Below, in pieces: positions 47,090-58,703 of a stretch of 64,000 bases of DNA. Position 1 is the stretch's first letter; each line of letters opens with the position of its first letter. Position numbers and translations under genes: made by a program. This DNA comes from Calycina herbarum (lineage: Eukaryota; Ascomycota; Leotiomycetes; Helotiales; Pezizellaceae): positions 58,064 through 122,063 of the forward strand of contig LLEY01000174.1 of NCBI GenBank assembly GCA_001414485.1, read 5' to 3'. The notes below the pieces were generated by a model. It did not search any database. It was given only the letters and a program-made list of their open reading frames with translations, and had not been told where the DNA came from.

Positions 47090-50000
47090 GACATTTTAAG
47101 TAGGAATATATAGACGAAAAACCTCTTCTTATATCGGCTTTAGTGAATAGGGTAGCTACTTTATAAGCCTTAGTAGATTTAGGGTGTTTAGTCTATAGAA
47201 TTGTTTTAGACTGTTTTATCCGTTGCTATTAGCTCTCTTATATATAAATTATACTAAGGCATTTATAGTCAGTAGAAGGAGTATTAGAGGATGCTATATC
47301 CTAAGTAGTATCTTTTAGTATAGACATTAGAGGCTACTAGCAGAAACGGGTTTATACTTACGTAGTCTCTAAGATCGAGGGCTATGAAATGATTCTAGGA
47401 AAATCTTAGTTAAGGAGAGAGCGAGCTTTACTTAACGCTGCTAAGGGATGCTTGCTCTTCTAAGACTCTAGGTTAGAAGTTTATAGTAAGCTAGAAAGGT
47501 CTTACTCCTATAAGTAAGTAAGCGCGGCCGTCTTCTACTTTCTTATAGATCGAAAACGGAAGCTATAAGTCTTTATAGCAAGCCTTATAGACATTATAAA
47601 AGCCTTAGCGGAAAAGAAGTATACGGACCTACGGACGAAGCTACCTAGCTGGATTAGCCTAGAATTCTATCTAGTATTCAATAGGAAGAAAGTAAACAAG
47701 TTACTAGTATATTATAAAGGAATTAATCATAGTATCGAGCTCTTATAGACCGAAAACGGATTAGAAGAAACAGTCCCCTAAGGGCTACTCTATAACATGT
47801 TATAAGACGAGCTGTTAGTGCTCTATAAAACCCTAACAGAGTTACTAGACAAGGAATTCATTTAAGTAAGCAACTCTCTAGCAGCTACGCTAGTACTTTT
47901 CGTACAGAAGCTAGGAGGGGGTCTACAGTTCTATTACGACTACCGAGTACTAAATAAGTTAACCTATAAGGACTGCTACTCTTTGCCTTTAATCTAAGAG
48001 ATACTTAACTAGATCGAGAAAGCTAAGTAGTTTATAAAAATAGATGTTATTACTATCTTTTATAAGATATAGATTAAGGAGAGAGACGAGTAGAAAACAG
48101 CTTTCCAGACACGCTTTAGGCTTTTTAAATAGCTTATTACCTCTTTTAGGCTTATAAATGCTCCTAGTACTTTCTAGCGGTATATTAATCATATGCTTCA
48201 AGAGTTCTTAGACGACTTTGTCTTAGTATATATCGACGATGTCTTAGTCTTTATAGACAGCACCTGTAACCAGCACCGCGAGTATGTCTATAAAGTAATA
48301 TAAAGGCTTTAAGATACTAGGCTATAGCTTAATATTAATAAGTACGAATTTAAAGTACAGTCTACAAAGTACCTTAGGTTTATTATAGAAGTAGGGAAAG
48401 GTTTATAGATAGACCTAGCTAAAATATAGGCTATTATAAATTAGAAAGTACTAATAACAGTAAAAGGCGTTCTTAGCTTTCTAGGATTTACGAATTTCTA
48501 TCGACGGTTTATTAAGGACTTTTTACAGATTATAGCTCCTCTTTACAGACTCGTTAAAAAGGATATATCCTTCTAATAGACAGACGAAGCGAATAGAGCC
48601 TTCGAACAGTTAAAGCAGGCCTTTATAGAGGCCCTAGTACTGGCTTAGTTTGACCTAGATTACGAGACGGTCCTAGAGACAGACTCCTCTAGATATTACT
48701 TAGGAGGCGTACTCTCTTAAGTAAAGAATAGCGTCTTATAGCCTGTAGCCTTCTTCTTAAAGAAACACGCACCTACTAAATATAATTACCTAATATATAA
48801 CAAAGAGTTGTTAGCTATTATTTAGTGCCTTAAGGAATAGAAAGCAGAGTTAAAAAGTATTAGACAGTTTATAGTACTTACGGATTATAAGAATCATAAG
48901 TACTTTACAACAGTCTATAAACTGTCTGAAAGACAAATGTAGTAGCAGTTAATACTTAGTAAGTTTAACCTAATTATCTAATACTGCCTAGGTAAAGAGG
49001 GAGGACTACTAGATACACTGACAAGGAGGGACCAGGACCTCCTAGAGGAGGGAGATAAACGCCTTAATTATAAGATAGTATAACTGATTCTAGACAGAAT
49101 GATTTAAGGAAATACTATACGGCTAGTACTAGTGTTAGCAAACGGGAGGAATTAAGTAAGCGACGTAGCGACGTAGCAAGCGTTTATAGACCAACTACGG
49201 AACCTCTAGGAAGAGGGAAAGGTATAGGATAAGGACTTTAGGCGTTTTATAAACACTGTCTACTAAGGAGATAGAGTGTTTCTAGCAGACCTCGCTTCTC
49301 TAGTTAAAATCTCCGTCTCTAACTGCTTAGTTAATAAGAACGGTGATTTATAGTTTAGAGGCAGACTATAAGTCCTCAACTATAAGCCGCTATAGACTAT
49401 AATTATATAGGAACTCTATGATTCTACACTTACGGGCTATCCTAGCAAGAACGGGACAATTACAATAGTCTTAAGAGAGTTCTTCTAGCTAAACCTATAA
49501 ACTATAGTTAAGCAGTTTGTCTGTAACTGTGGAGTTTATAGACGTACTAAGGTCTAGAGAGACTGTAAATAAGGCCTGCTTTGTCTGTTACTAATTCCTA
49601 AGTAGCAATAGCAGGAGATCTCTGTCGACTTTATTAAACCACTACTTATAAGTAAAGGCTCTGATATAATAGTAGTGTTTACGGACCGTTTAGGTAAAGG
49701 GGTGCTCCTTACGGCTTATAACTCGACTATATTATCGGAGGAATTTGCTCGCTTATTTATTACTATATACTATAGCTTATATAGACTACTAAGAGCAATA
49801 GTATCTGATAGGGGCCTGTAATTCATTAGACAAGTATAGAAGACGCTTTATAACTTCTTATAGATTAAACGACGGATCTCTACAGCCTTCTATCTACAAA
49901 CTAACGAGTTAACGGAACGGGCAAATGCTAAAGTCGAGACGCTTCTATAGCAGTGGATTAATATAGCTTAGAACGACTAGGCCGACTAGCTGCCAGTAGT

Positions 50001-50690
50001 ACAGCTAGCTTTTAACAGACGGGATTCAATATCAACGGGTGTAAGCCCCTTCTAACTCAGCCACGGCTATCTATTATAGACTATCGACCCCTTAACAGAC
50101 GTCGTAGCACCTATAAATATAAAAACACTAATTCAAAAGAGCGAAGCAATAGTAGCAAAGATTAAGGCTATTATAGAATAGGCACAATCATTAATAGCAA
50201 GGGTATAACAAGACTAGGAGACTTAAGTAAATCGTTTACGGAAAACCGCTCCTGTATATAAGGTTAGAGACAAGGTTTACTTAAGCTTATAGAATATACA
50301 GACAGACAGGGCTAGTAAGAAACTAGACGCTCGATCCGCTAAGTTCACAGTTATCGAGGTTATTAGCCCGTCTATATATAGGCTAGACACCCCGCCTAGT
50401 ATCTACAATGTCTTTAATATAGACTTATTAAGGCTAGCAGCTATAGACCCGCTGCCTAGTTAAATTACAGACGATGATCAACTACCTATAATATTAGTAG
50501 ATAATACTATAGAATAGCAAGTTAAAAGAATACTAGGTTAACGGCAAAAGAAGCTCCTAGGGAAAGGCTCTTATACTCGACTCGAGTATAAGGTTAAATA
50601 GATATAATACGCAAACCTAATATAGGAACCTGCTACTAAGTTAGAGGATACAGTAGCCCTAGACACCTACCTTCAAGAGTAGGAAGAGGG
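47090..50690 (+). pseudogene. pol of F (PR-RT-RH-IN-chromodomain)
   Basis: RT from about 47925 ([19 protein letters not shown]). The catalytic box at 48229-48240 is an intact [18 protein letters not shown] follows at about 48475, RNase H at about 48670-48850 (ETDSSRYYLGGVLS; YNKELLAIIWCLKE). Integrase has SVDFIKPLL (49624), IVSDRG (49798) and NELTERANAKVETLL (49902), so the D,D-35-E residues are visible. The C-terminal part (about 50515-50690; VKRILG...RLEYKVK...EPATKLED) is chromodomain-like. Dozens of in-frame stops remain, so this copy is dead despite the good catalytic residues. Confidence 0.88.
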
Positions 50691-50694
50691 GTAA

Positions 50695-50935
50695 TATCAA
50701 GGGTTACACCCGTAGAATAAGTCTTAGAGTACTCCAGCGACGCATTCACGTGACCTCGCTTAGCAACGCATGGACGTAACAGAACCTTCGAGAGTACCCT
50801 TAGCAGAACCCTCTAGAATAAGTTAACTAAGTATATAAGTTAGCAAGGACTCTGGCTTAGAAAGGACAATCGAATCTTCTTATACATAGACACCTCTGTA
50901 GTTCAATTCATTAGTATTTGCTATAAGTCCTAATA
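50695..50935 (+). repeat. F 3' LTR
   Basis: 241 bp, TATCAAGGGTTACACCCG...GTCCTAATA, followed by TSD GTATA. Contains TTCACGTGACC near 50745. Confidence 0.92.
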
Positions 50936-50940
50936 GTATA

Positions 50941-53900
50941 CGTTTCTTTCTACTATAAATTATAGGTCCTTTATAAGTTCCTTATATAGACTCTTAATTT
51001 TTAAGACCTAAATACGAGTAAGTTAGTTATTAATAGTTGTAGATAGTAGTTCTTAATATACTATTAATTTATACTTAAAATTAGTATAATATAGTATAAT
51101 AAGTATTATTTCTATTACTAAACTATTATAAGTAAACTATACTAAGGGTAGTAGTTCTACCTAGTTATCTTACTAGTAGTTTATATAATAATAAAGGTAT
51201 GTTTTAACTACTTAATTCATCTGTTCGTTTCCTCTATTTATTTAAGAGTAGAAAGCTATAGATAGCTTCCTCTTTATATCTAATTACTCTATAAAGGCGA
51301 TCTAGAATTTTAAAGTAAAGAGTTTATCTCTATCTAAGAGTATTTCTTTAGATAGTCTATATCTTAAGACTACTTCTCTAAGGAACGTAAATACTAATTC
51401 CTTAGCTATACTTAATTCTATATATACTATTAGAATTATATACTTTATAAGACGTTCTATAATAACTAGGATTATATTATATTTAACTCTTATTATTAGA
51501 TCTTTAGATTTTAGTAATTTAATAATAAAATCTATAGATATTAATTTCTAAGGTATCTATAGTATTAGAGTAGTGTTTATCTATCTATAAGAAGCATAGT
51601 AGGAAGCCTTATTCCTAGTATAGGTATTATATTCCGCTATTACTTCTTTAACTATTATAGATAACCGATTAATATAATAGTATTATCTTATCCTCTAGAG
51701 AGTTCTACGAATTCCTTAGTAACCGTAAGTAGGCATAGTATAGTATTCCTATATAAACTCCTTTATATATAAGCTAGGAACCTATAGTTTCCCTTTTATA
51801 TACTAATTATAACCTTTATATATATTCTAAATTTTATCTATCTAGATATTATTTATTACTACTATTTTATATATAGTAGGTACTAAGTCTCTATTCTTAA
51901 GAGTTTTTAAGATTATAATCTTTTTATACTCTTTATCTCTCTTATATCTAGGTTTCTAACTAAGAGTATTAGCTTAAGTATTTAATATTCCTTTTATATA
52001 TTAAATAATAATATTAAATCCTCTTAATATTTCTAACTATCTAGCTAATTATCTTATTATAAGTTCCTTAGTCGTTATAAATGTTCTAAGATTCTTATAG
52101 TTAGATAAAACTATAACTAGGTATTTTACTAACTATAAATAGATTCTCTAGTATTCTAAAGCTAATACTATAGTAAGTAATTCCTTATTAAAGATGTTAT
52201 AGTTTTATTATACTAGGTTAAATATCTTAGAATAATATATAATAGGTATAAGTTTTCCTTTATTATTTAACTATAGGTAAACCGTACCTACTATCGTGTC
52301 TAAGGCGTCTATTTTAATTATACTAGGCTTATCTATATCGAAATCGTATAGAATAGGTTTTTCTATAAACTTTGCTTTAATTTTCTAAAAAGCATTCTCT
52401 ACTTATTTATTCTATATAAATTTAATAGCTTTTTTAACTAGTTCTAACATTAGTTTAGTAATCTTTATATAGTCTTAGATAAATAAATAGCAAAAGTTTA
52501 TAAATCTAAGAAAGGACTATATATCTTTTATATTCTCTAGTAATTTCTAGTTTAAGATATTCTAGATCTTTACTAAATCTATTTCTATTTTCTCTAAGTT
52601 AAATACCTATCTTAGAAAAAGGGTTCGAGTTACTTTAAACTTATATTTTAAGAGTTTTAACCGAGAGTTTACTCTTATAAGTTATTATAAAACTTCTTTA
52701 ATATATTCTTTATATTCTTCTTCTTTTTCTAAGAAGATTAATATATTATCTAAGTAATAGATTACTATTACTTCTAGAAGATCTTCTAAAATATTATTAT
52801 TTTATCTCTAATATATAGCTAGTATATTATAAAGTCTAAATAGTATAACTATATATTTATAAAAGCTTAATAGTAAAGTAAATACTATCTTCTATTTATC
52901 TCTAACTTTTATTTATATAAGTCTATAAACGTTTTATTAATCTAGTTTTATAAATCGTACTACTTTACTTAACTTATCTTACAAGTACTAGCTAGGTAGT
53001 AGTAGATAAGCATTCTTAACTATAGTATAATTTACTTCTTAGTAATTAATATATACTCTCTTATCTAGATTATCTTTTTTCTTAATAATAAGTATATTTA
53101 AGGTAATTAGTAACTTAGATCTTCTAATATATCCTTTCTTAATACCTTCCTTTATATAACTTTCTATTCTCTATAAGCTTTTCTAGTTATATAACTAAAG
53201 CTTCTACTTTAAGAGGTGATAACCCTCTTTTAATTTAATCTTATAATCTTATAAATAATGTTTTAATAAAGCTTATAAGTCTTCTAGGTTTTTAAACAAA
53301 GCTTTAAATTCTTTATACTATATAGGTATTTTATTATTAGCTGATTTACTAATCTATAGAGGACCCTAGGCTAGGTATTCTAGCGTTTTAGAAGAGGTAG
53401 CGCTAACCTCGTTCTAGCCTTATAGTTATAATTATAAACCTATATAATTATATCGACTAAAGATTATTATTCAAGCCTTCTAATTAATATCTAGATTATG
53501 TTCTTTAATCTATAGTATACTAAGTATTACTTCCTTACTCTCTATTTTAATAATATCGAATTATATATCTAAGTAGTATCCTTTAATAGTAATCTCTATT
53601 AGAATAGTTTATTAATTAATAATTCTATCTTAGTATATAACGTCTATTCTATTAACTACTCCTAAGTAGTATAGCTTTATACCTTTAATTAAGACGTTTA
53701 GCTTCTTCTAAGCTACTAGAGAAAGAAAATTACCTATTACTCCTAAATTAATTAAGACTCGAAGTTCCTTTCCTCTAATCTTTGCTATTACTATAAGTTG
53801 ATTTTCTCTAAAGATAGTATTTAATTCTCTAATTATTAGTTAGTAGAGCTCTCTCTATACTAACTCCGTTTCTTAGTCTATATTATATTCGTTTATCTCT

Positions 53901-55660
53901 TAGAAGATTATACTAAATAATTTTCTACTTCTTAATTCTTAAAATATTACTCTAACTTTTCTAACTAAAGCGACTATAGTATACTAGCTTCCTATTTCTA
54001 GTATAGCTTCCTTATTATTAGATAGCGTACCTAAAAAACTAGGTTTAGAGCGTCTTATAAAGTTGTTAGAACCCTACTATTACTATAAGCTAGTTTCCTC
54101 TTATAAGTCTACGACTATCTAAATATCTCCTATCTTAGGTATACTAGATAGCTTACTAAATACTACTTATTTTAGTCTAGGTTCTTTAAATTCGATAGTT
54201 TCCCTTCTAGTAATAAGGCTTACTAAAGTTATTCTATCCTATTTATTCTAAACTATTTTATAAGTAGTTAAAATAGTAGAGTTAATTCTTTAAGTAGAAT
54301 ATAAGCTCTAAAAATCAGGTTTCTAGTTTTCTATATATACCTATCTATTCCCTCTTTTAAAGGTTCTAATAAATACTTATATTTTACCTTATTTAAGCTT
54401 ATATATTCCTAGATCTACCTCTAATAAGTTAGATATCGATTCTAATAACTCTAATAAACTCGTTAATAATAGTAATTTATATTCTACTTAAAGAGGTAAT
54501 TTATAATCTATTTCTAACTATATATTATAATATTCTTTAAGTAATAGATCCCTATTATTATTAGTATCCTATACCTTACTAACTTATGTCCTAATTCCTT
54601 CGTTTAGCTATAAGTATACAACACCTACTATTATATCTACAGCGTCTGTTTTAATTTACGTGCTATAACCTCTAGCCTCGAGTTCTTCGTCCGTAAGTTC
54701 GATTTTTTCTAGTAAAGCTACTTCTTTTTAGATAGTAGCATTAGCTTATTTCTCTTTAGAGTCTTTCTTCTTATTATACTTATTTACTCTATAGCTAAGA
54801 AGACTATAGTTATAATACAAGTTCTACTTACGTCGACGATTTCGCTCTTTCTAGGATAGTCCTCTCTTCTAGGAGTTTTCTTTCTTAGATTCCTTCTCTA
54901 GAACTTATAATTTCTAAGTAGCGTTAATTTCTATAAGATCTCTATAATCTTTTCACCTACTCTTTCTATATTAATAACTATAACTTCCTTTCTTCTCTAG
55001 ATTCCTTTTATAAATATAGTTATTAATCTTAATTATATTATTTATTAATTTATTTAACATATCTAGAAAATCTTCTCATATAAGTTCATCTTTTACGTTA
55101 TTCTTAAGCCTATAATAGAATTGTTTATATAATACTTCATCGTTCTATCCTATCTATATAAAATACTATTAAAATTATAAGGTATATTTAATAGCTAAAC
55201 CCTTTTACTTAAGTATATATAAAGCTCTAACTACCTTCTTTTTTATATTAATATCCTTAAAAGCCTAGTTAATTCTATCTCTAAACCCTTAAACATTTCT
55301 AAATAAATCTCTTATTTTCTTAGATATTTAAAAAGAGACTTTTTCTTTAACTATCTTATTTATCTAGTAGTCTTCTAAGTATAGTTTTAACCAGTTATAA
55401 GCTACCTCTTTAAGATAGGTAGACAACTATATAACCTAATTAGTTTTATTTCTAAACTAAGTATAATAAAAGTTTAAGTAGAGAGAAGCTTTTATTAAGA
55501 ACTTAGCTAGTTTCTTAGGTAAGCTATTAAACAGCTTCGGAATTAGAAGTTTTACTTCCTCTTAAAGAGTAGTAACTAGTATAACTAGGGGGTCCGCAGC
55601 TGGCTTTAGTAGGGTAGTTCTTAGAGTAGAAGAGATTACCGACATAGTAGCAATCTTACT
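50941..55660 (-). pseudogene. gag-pol of B3, main part, RIP-inactivated
   Basis: On the minus strand: gag about 55650-54950, with the FDG-type start near 55540. RT follows, with its catalytic box at 52756-52745 reading YLDN. RNase H and the integrase core run down to 50941. Codon-for-codon similarity to B1 is plain; stops are frequent. Confidence 0.85.
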
Positions 55661-55679
55661 TCTAAGTAGGTACTTAAAG

Positions 55680-56104
55680 TATAACGAAACTTAACTAAAC
55701 TAAACAAAGATAACTAGTCTCGAAGGTTAGTATATAATAAGAAGTATAAATACGCTAGGTTGTTTACTTAAAAGTAAACTTATTACTTATATTAAAGATA
55801 TTAAACAAGATAATAAGATTAATAACTAAAGTTAAGTACGAAGCTTCTATCTAATAGCAGACGTGCTAGTCTTATATAGATGCTTCCTTCCTCGTGCTAG
55901 CTTAGTCGCTCCGTCGCTGCTAGACTGCTAGACCTGTCGCCCTGTCTAGCGAACTCTTATTATATAATTATAACTAAAGGAAATCCCTAGATCGCTTAGC
56001 TAACCTAACCGATCCCTATCTACTATAAGAGTATTCCGATAGTACTTAACCTGTCAGGACGCCGCCTGGTCTTCACTCATCACGTGTGCACGTGATTCGT
56101 GACA
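55680..56104 (-). repeat. B3 5' LTR
   Basis: 425 bp, TATAACGAAAC...GTGATTCGTGACA. The outer end keeps TCACGTGTGCACGTGA intact (56078-56094). Confidence 0.9.
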
Positions 56105-56109
56105 GTAAC

Positions 56110-56760
56110 CTATATATATAGTACCTAGGAAACCGCTCGTAAGAGAATCGAGACTGCTTAGAAACGCTAGTATAAGCAAGTAAATAAGCACCGGCGACCA
56201 GTAGACTTTACTATAGACGACAAGGTCTACGTATCGACAAAGACGTAGAATATAGACCGTCTAAGCTATAAGCTCGACCAGCAGATAGCTAGTCTATATA
56301 CAGTCCTAGAAAAGGTTAGAAACGCTTTCTAGGTCGACCTACCTCTAATAATTAAAATATAGTTTATAATCTCTATAGATAAGCTTTGTAAAGCTTCTAA
56401 CGATCTGCTACTAGGCTAGCTATAGGAACTAGGACTGCCTATTATAGTTAATAGGTATAACGAATAAGATATAGACTAAGTACTAGCCTCTAGAGCCTAT
56501 TATAGAAAATTATAATACCGGGTTTAATAGGTATAAAGCGAGCTAGACCCGGCCTAGTACCTAGCTTCTAACTTTATAGGCTGCTTATATAAGCTTTAAG
56601 AGTTTCACGCTCTAAATCCTTCTCTCCTAGGGCCTCCTAGGTACTTAGCAGAATAGTTATAAAGCTGGGAAGATAGTATAGACGAGCTGGAATATTATAA
56701 GAACGAGGATAAATTACCTGTAGAGTAGTAGGTTTAGAGCTCGCGGGCGAGCTCTACTTA
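56110..56760 (+). pseudogene. pol of A2, integrase end and chromodomain
   Basis: Resumes A2 pol after B3. The integrase C-terminal part (KHRRPVDFTIDDKVYVSTKT-like, about 56185-56245) is followed by a chromodomain at about 56480-56650 (ASRAYYRKL.YRV; EFHALNPSLPGPPR), the same as in A1. Confidence 0.8.
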
Positions 56761-56773
56761 AAAGGGGGGGTAA

Positions 56774-57102
56774 TATTACAGACCTGGCCACCGCCGAGCA
56801 CGTGACTTATGTACGGCTGCTCGCCGGCGTCCGCAAAGCCTGCTATTCCTAGCCTGGCCTAGAACTATTCCTACCTAGGCTAGGAACTATTTCTATAAAC
56901 GGATCGACATTTCTATAACTTATTAATTCCTTAGCTATCTCTATATTATAGGACCTCTAGAAGTCTCCTCTTTCCTTCTCTTCTCTTCTATAGCTTTAGA
57001 TCTTTAATTAAACTACCTCTTACTTCTCTGATTATCCGCTACACCTGTATATACTACAGGTAAGGATAACTACTAGAGGGCTAGCAGATTAGGTTTATTA
57101 TA
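56774..57102 (+). repeat. A2 3' LTR
   Basis: 329 bp, TATTACAGACC...TTATTATA, followed by TSD CTAGA. Confidence 0.92.
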
Positions 57103-57560
57103 CTAGATTCTAAAAGTCTAATTTAAATCGGATATAAATCAGTTACGAATCAGATACAAATCAAAGAAGTACGCTATTTACTAGGATAAAAGACAAGGAT
57201 AAGTAACCTCTTAGCTGAGTTATTACTATCTTCTACGATATCGACTTCTGAATTCCGACTTTTCCGCCTCCGACTCCTATCTGAATCCCCTCTAATATAG
57301 ACAATCGAGGGATTAGACTATATACTCTTTAAGCGAATGCTTTGCTTTTAGTAGGAAACACCCGATATAAGTAATATCTACGAATAAGGCTAGCTATAAC
57401 TCGTATCCTACCTTTCGCTAAACACCTTACTTAATAAACTGTATTTTATATAACAATCCTTCTACTATAAACGACAATACTACTGCCTGTAGACACCGCC
57501 TACCGATACCGCACCGATAATACGAAGCCTCGAGGACAAGTCTTTTTTAAGAAGAGGGGA

Positions 57561-57843
57561 TATAATAGAACTATTAGAAATTGATTAGAATAATCGGAAT
57601 TAGAATTGCCAAGTCTATATACTGAATAGGATACGATACAGATGTTGTTTTAGGATTTAGAAAAGCTAGATAGCTTCTAGACTTACTATTATCTGAACAT
57701 CTTATAAATAGCTACCTCCTCTCTATTAGGAAAGACTAATTTAGTCTTTTCCTTCGTATCAGAGCCTAGTATTCAGATATGTTATTCTATCGAACGCACT
57801 TCTATATACCTCTTTATAGTAGTATCCGTTTCGTACTGTTATA
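57561..57843 (+). repeat. G1c 3' LTR
   Basis: 283 bp, TATAATAGAAC...CTGTTATA, followed by TSD ATATT (57844-57848). Less mutated than 36941-37224. Confidence 0.85.
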
Positions 57844-57848
57844 ATATT

Positions 57849-58440
57849 ACTATTCTTTGTAGATCTTATACTCAAATCTTGTCACGTTACCTTGCGCTAC
57901 TATAGTATAAGTAAAATTAAGGTTATTTAGAGCTTATAAGAGTGTGAAAACTCTAATTACAGCCTTAAAACACTGGTCTGACTTAAACTTAGCTCTATAG
58001 ACTCTAATAAAAGAGGTAGAGGTTCGTAGGATGTACCGCGTACAGGTGTTGAGTCTTTGCTTCTCACCTGTAAATACATCTCATGCGAGTGCTTGGCTCT
58101 TGCGATCTCGTGAGACATTGTAGGAGAGGTTCCGGTTGCTCCAAATTTACTACACCGTTATTATACTACATAGACTCATAGTAGTGTTGAGCAGTGCCAG
58201 CAAGGCTGGATAGATTGAGATCTATCTTACCTGCCTTCTTCATGGGATATTGATTCACATCCACCTGGAGTAGCTATATTGATTGTCTTCATATACCACT
58301 ATATAAGTATGTGATTGTTTTCACCCTTGGGGTGTTGACTGGAAATCTAGGAGCTGAAGGTTTTAAGAGATCACTTCACGAGTCAAGGGCATGGTTAAAG
58401 TAAATTGCAACAGCTTCATTGGCATCTATGAAAGTCTTCC
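57849..58440. other. Right edge of island and unique DNA downstream of the CCCH-RRM gene
   Basis: TpA enrichment fades between 57849 and about 58050; after that CA and TG are normal. No gene is recognised. A perfect short hairpin GATAGATTGAGATCTATC sits at about 58210-58227; I see no reason to give it a role. Confidence 0.5.
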
Positions 58441-58448
58441 CTTGAACA

Positions 58449-58652
58449 TCATCCTTCTAGGATGATTCTCAGAATGCTAGTAGCAAATGTGATGACTACG
58501 CCTCCTTCCTTCGCCCATGGTATTACTGAAGTTCCCGCTCGGGGTATCTCCAAACCTGCAAGTAACCCTAGATGAAGCCATCCAACGCCCAAATCCCATC
58601 CATAATTATTATACATCCTCCCATGGCGTGAAAATTCCAGGTCCATCCACAC
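58449..58652 (-). other. Possible extra 3' exon or 3' UTR frame of the CCCH-RRM gene
   Basis: After the TAA at 58706-58704 the same frame reopens past a second stop and reads DEDEVWMDLEFSRHGRMYNN... to 58449. I could not join it to the RRM exon with a convincing GT-AG intron that keeps frame. It may be 3' UTR or the remnant of a longer C terminus. Confidence 0.25.
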
Positions 58653-58703
58653 TTCGTCTTCATCTTAGGAGGGTTTGCCACACAAGTAGAGAGCCCCACC
58701 CTT

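Larger units (their letters stand above)
45464..50935 (+). mobile_element. F: youngest chromodomain Ty3/Gypsy, plus sense
   Basis: 5472 bp, LTRs 45464-45704 and 50695-50935 (241 bp each), TSD GTATA (45459-45463 and 50936-50940). Polypurine AGGAAGAGGGG precedes the 3' LTR. By eye the two LTRs differ at about eleven positions, all transitions, nearly all CpA/TpG to TpA. CA and TG remain common inside the element, so it has had much less RIP than its hosts and is the last to arrive in this nest. Confidence 0.93.
43921..56104 (-). mobile_element. B3: chromodomain Ty3/Gypsy, minus sense, carrying F
   Basis: LTRs 43921-44345 and 55680-56104 (425 bp each), TSD GTAAC (43916-43920 and 56105-56109). 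Own sequence is 43921-45463 plus 50941-56104, about 6.7 kb, like B1. Gag lies next to the LTR at 55680, so sense is minus. Confidence 0.92.
38994..57102 (+). mobile_element. A2: chromodomain Ty3/Gypsy, plus sense, carrying B3 and F
   Basis: LTRs 38994-39322 and 56774-57102 (329 bp each, the same as A1), TSD CTAGA (38989-38993 and 57103-57107). Own sequence is 38994-43920 plus 56110-57102, about 5.9 kb. Polypurine TAAAAGGGGGGG (56759-56770) precedes the 3' LTR. Confidence 0.92.
36941..57843 (+). mobile_element. G1c: gag-only LTR element carrying the A2-B3-F nest
   Basis: Own sequence is 36941-38993 plus 57108-57843 (2789 bp). TSD is ATATT (36936-36940 and 57844-57848). LTRs 36941-37224 and 57561-57843, polypurine AAGAAGAGGGGA before the 3' LTR. 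The interior matches G1a/G1b, but the first half of the LTR is different (a TAATAGAACTATTAG... variant), so it is a subfamily. The 3' end is less mutated than the 5' end. Confidence 0.88.

Noticed and set aside
47989..48201. 70-codon open frame on the minus strand
   Set aside because: Shadow of the reverse transcriptase of element F on the other strand.
36941..57843. Starship-type giant mobile element
   Set aside because: No tyrosine-recombinase (DUF3435-like) captain and no cargo genes; the boundaries are LTRs with 5-bp duplications.
2571..58050. Centromere or AT-isochore with no elements
   Set aside because: The AT richness is explained by RIP of identifiable LTR elements with TSDs; no satellite array is present. 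A centromeric location cannot be excluded from sequence alone.
58210..58227. Perfect hairpin as a terminator or regulatory site
   Set aside because: Single short palindrome in unique DNA without any other signal; expected by chance at this scale.
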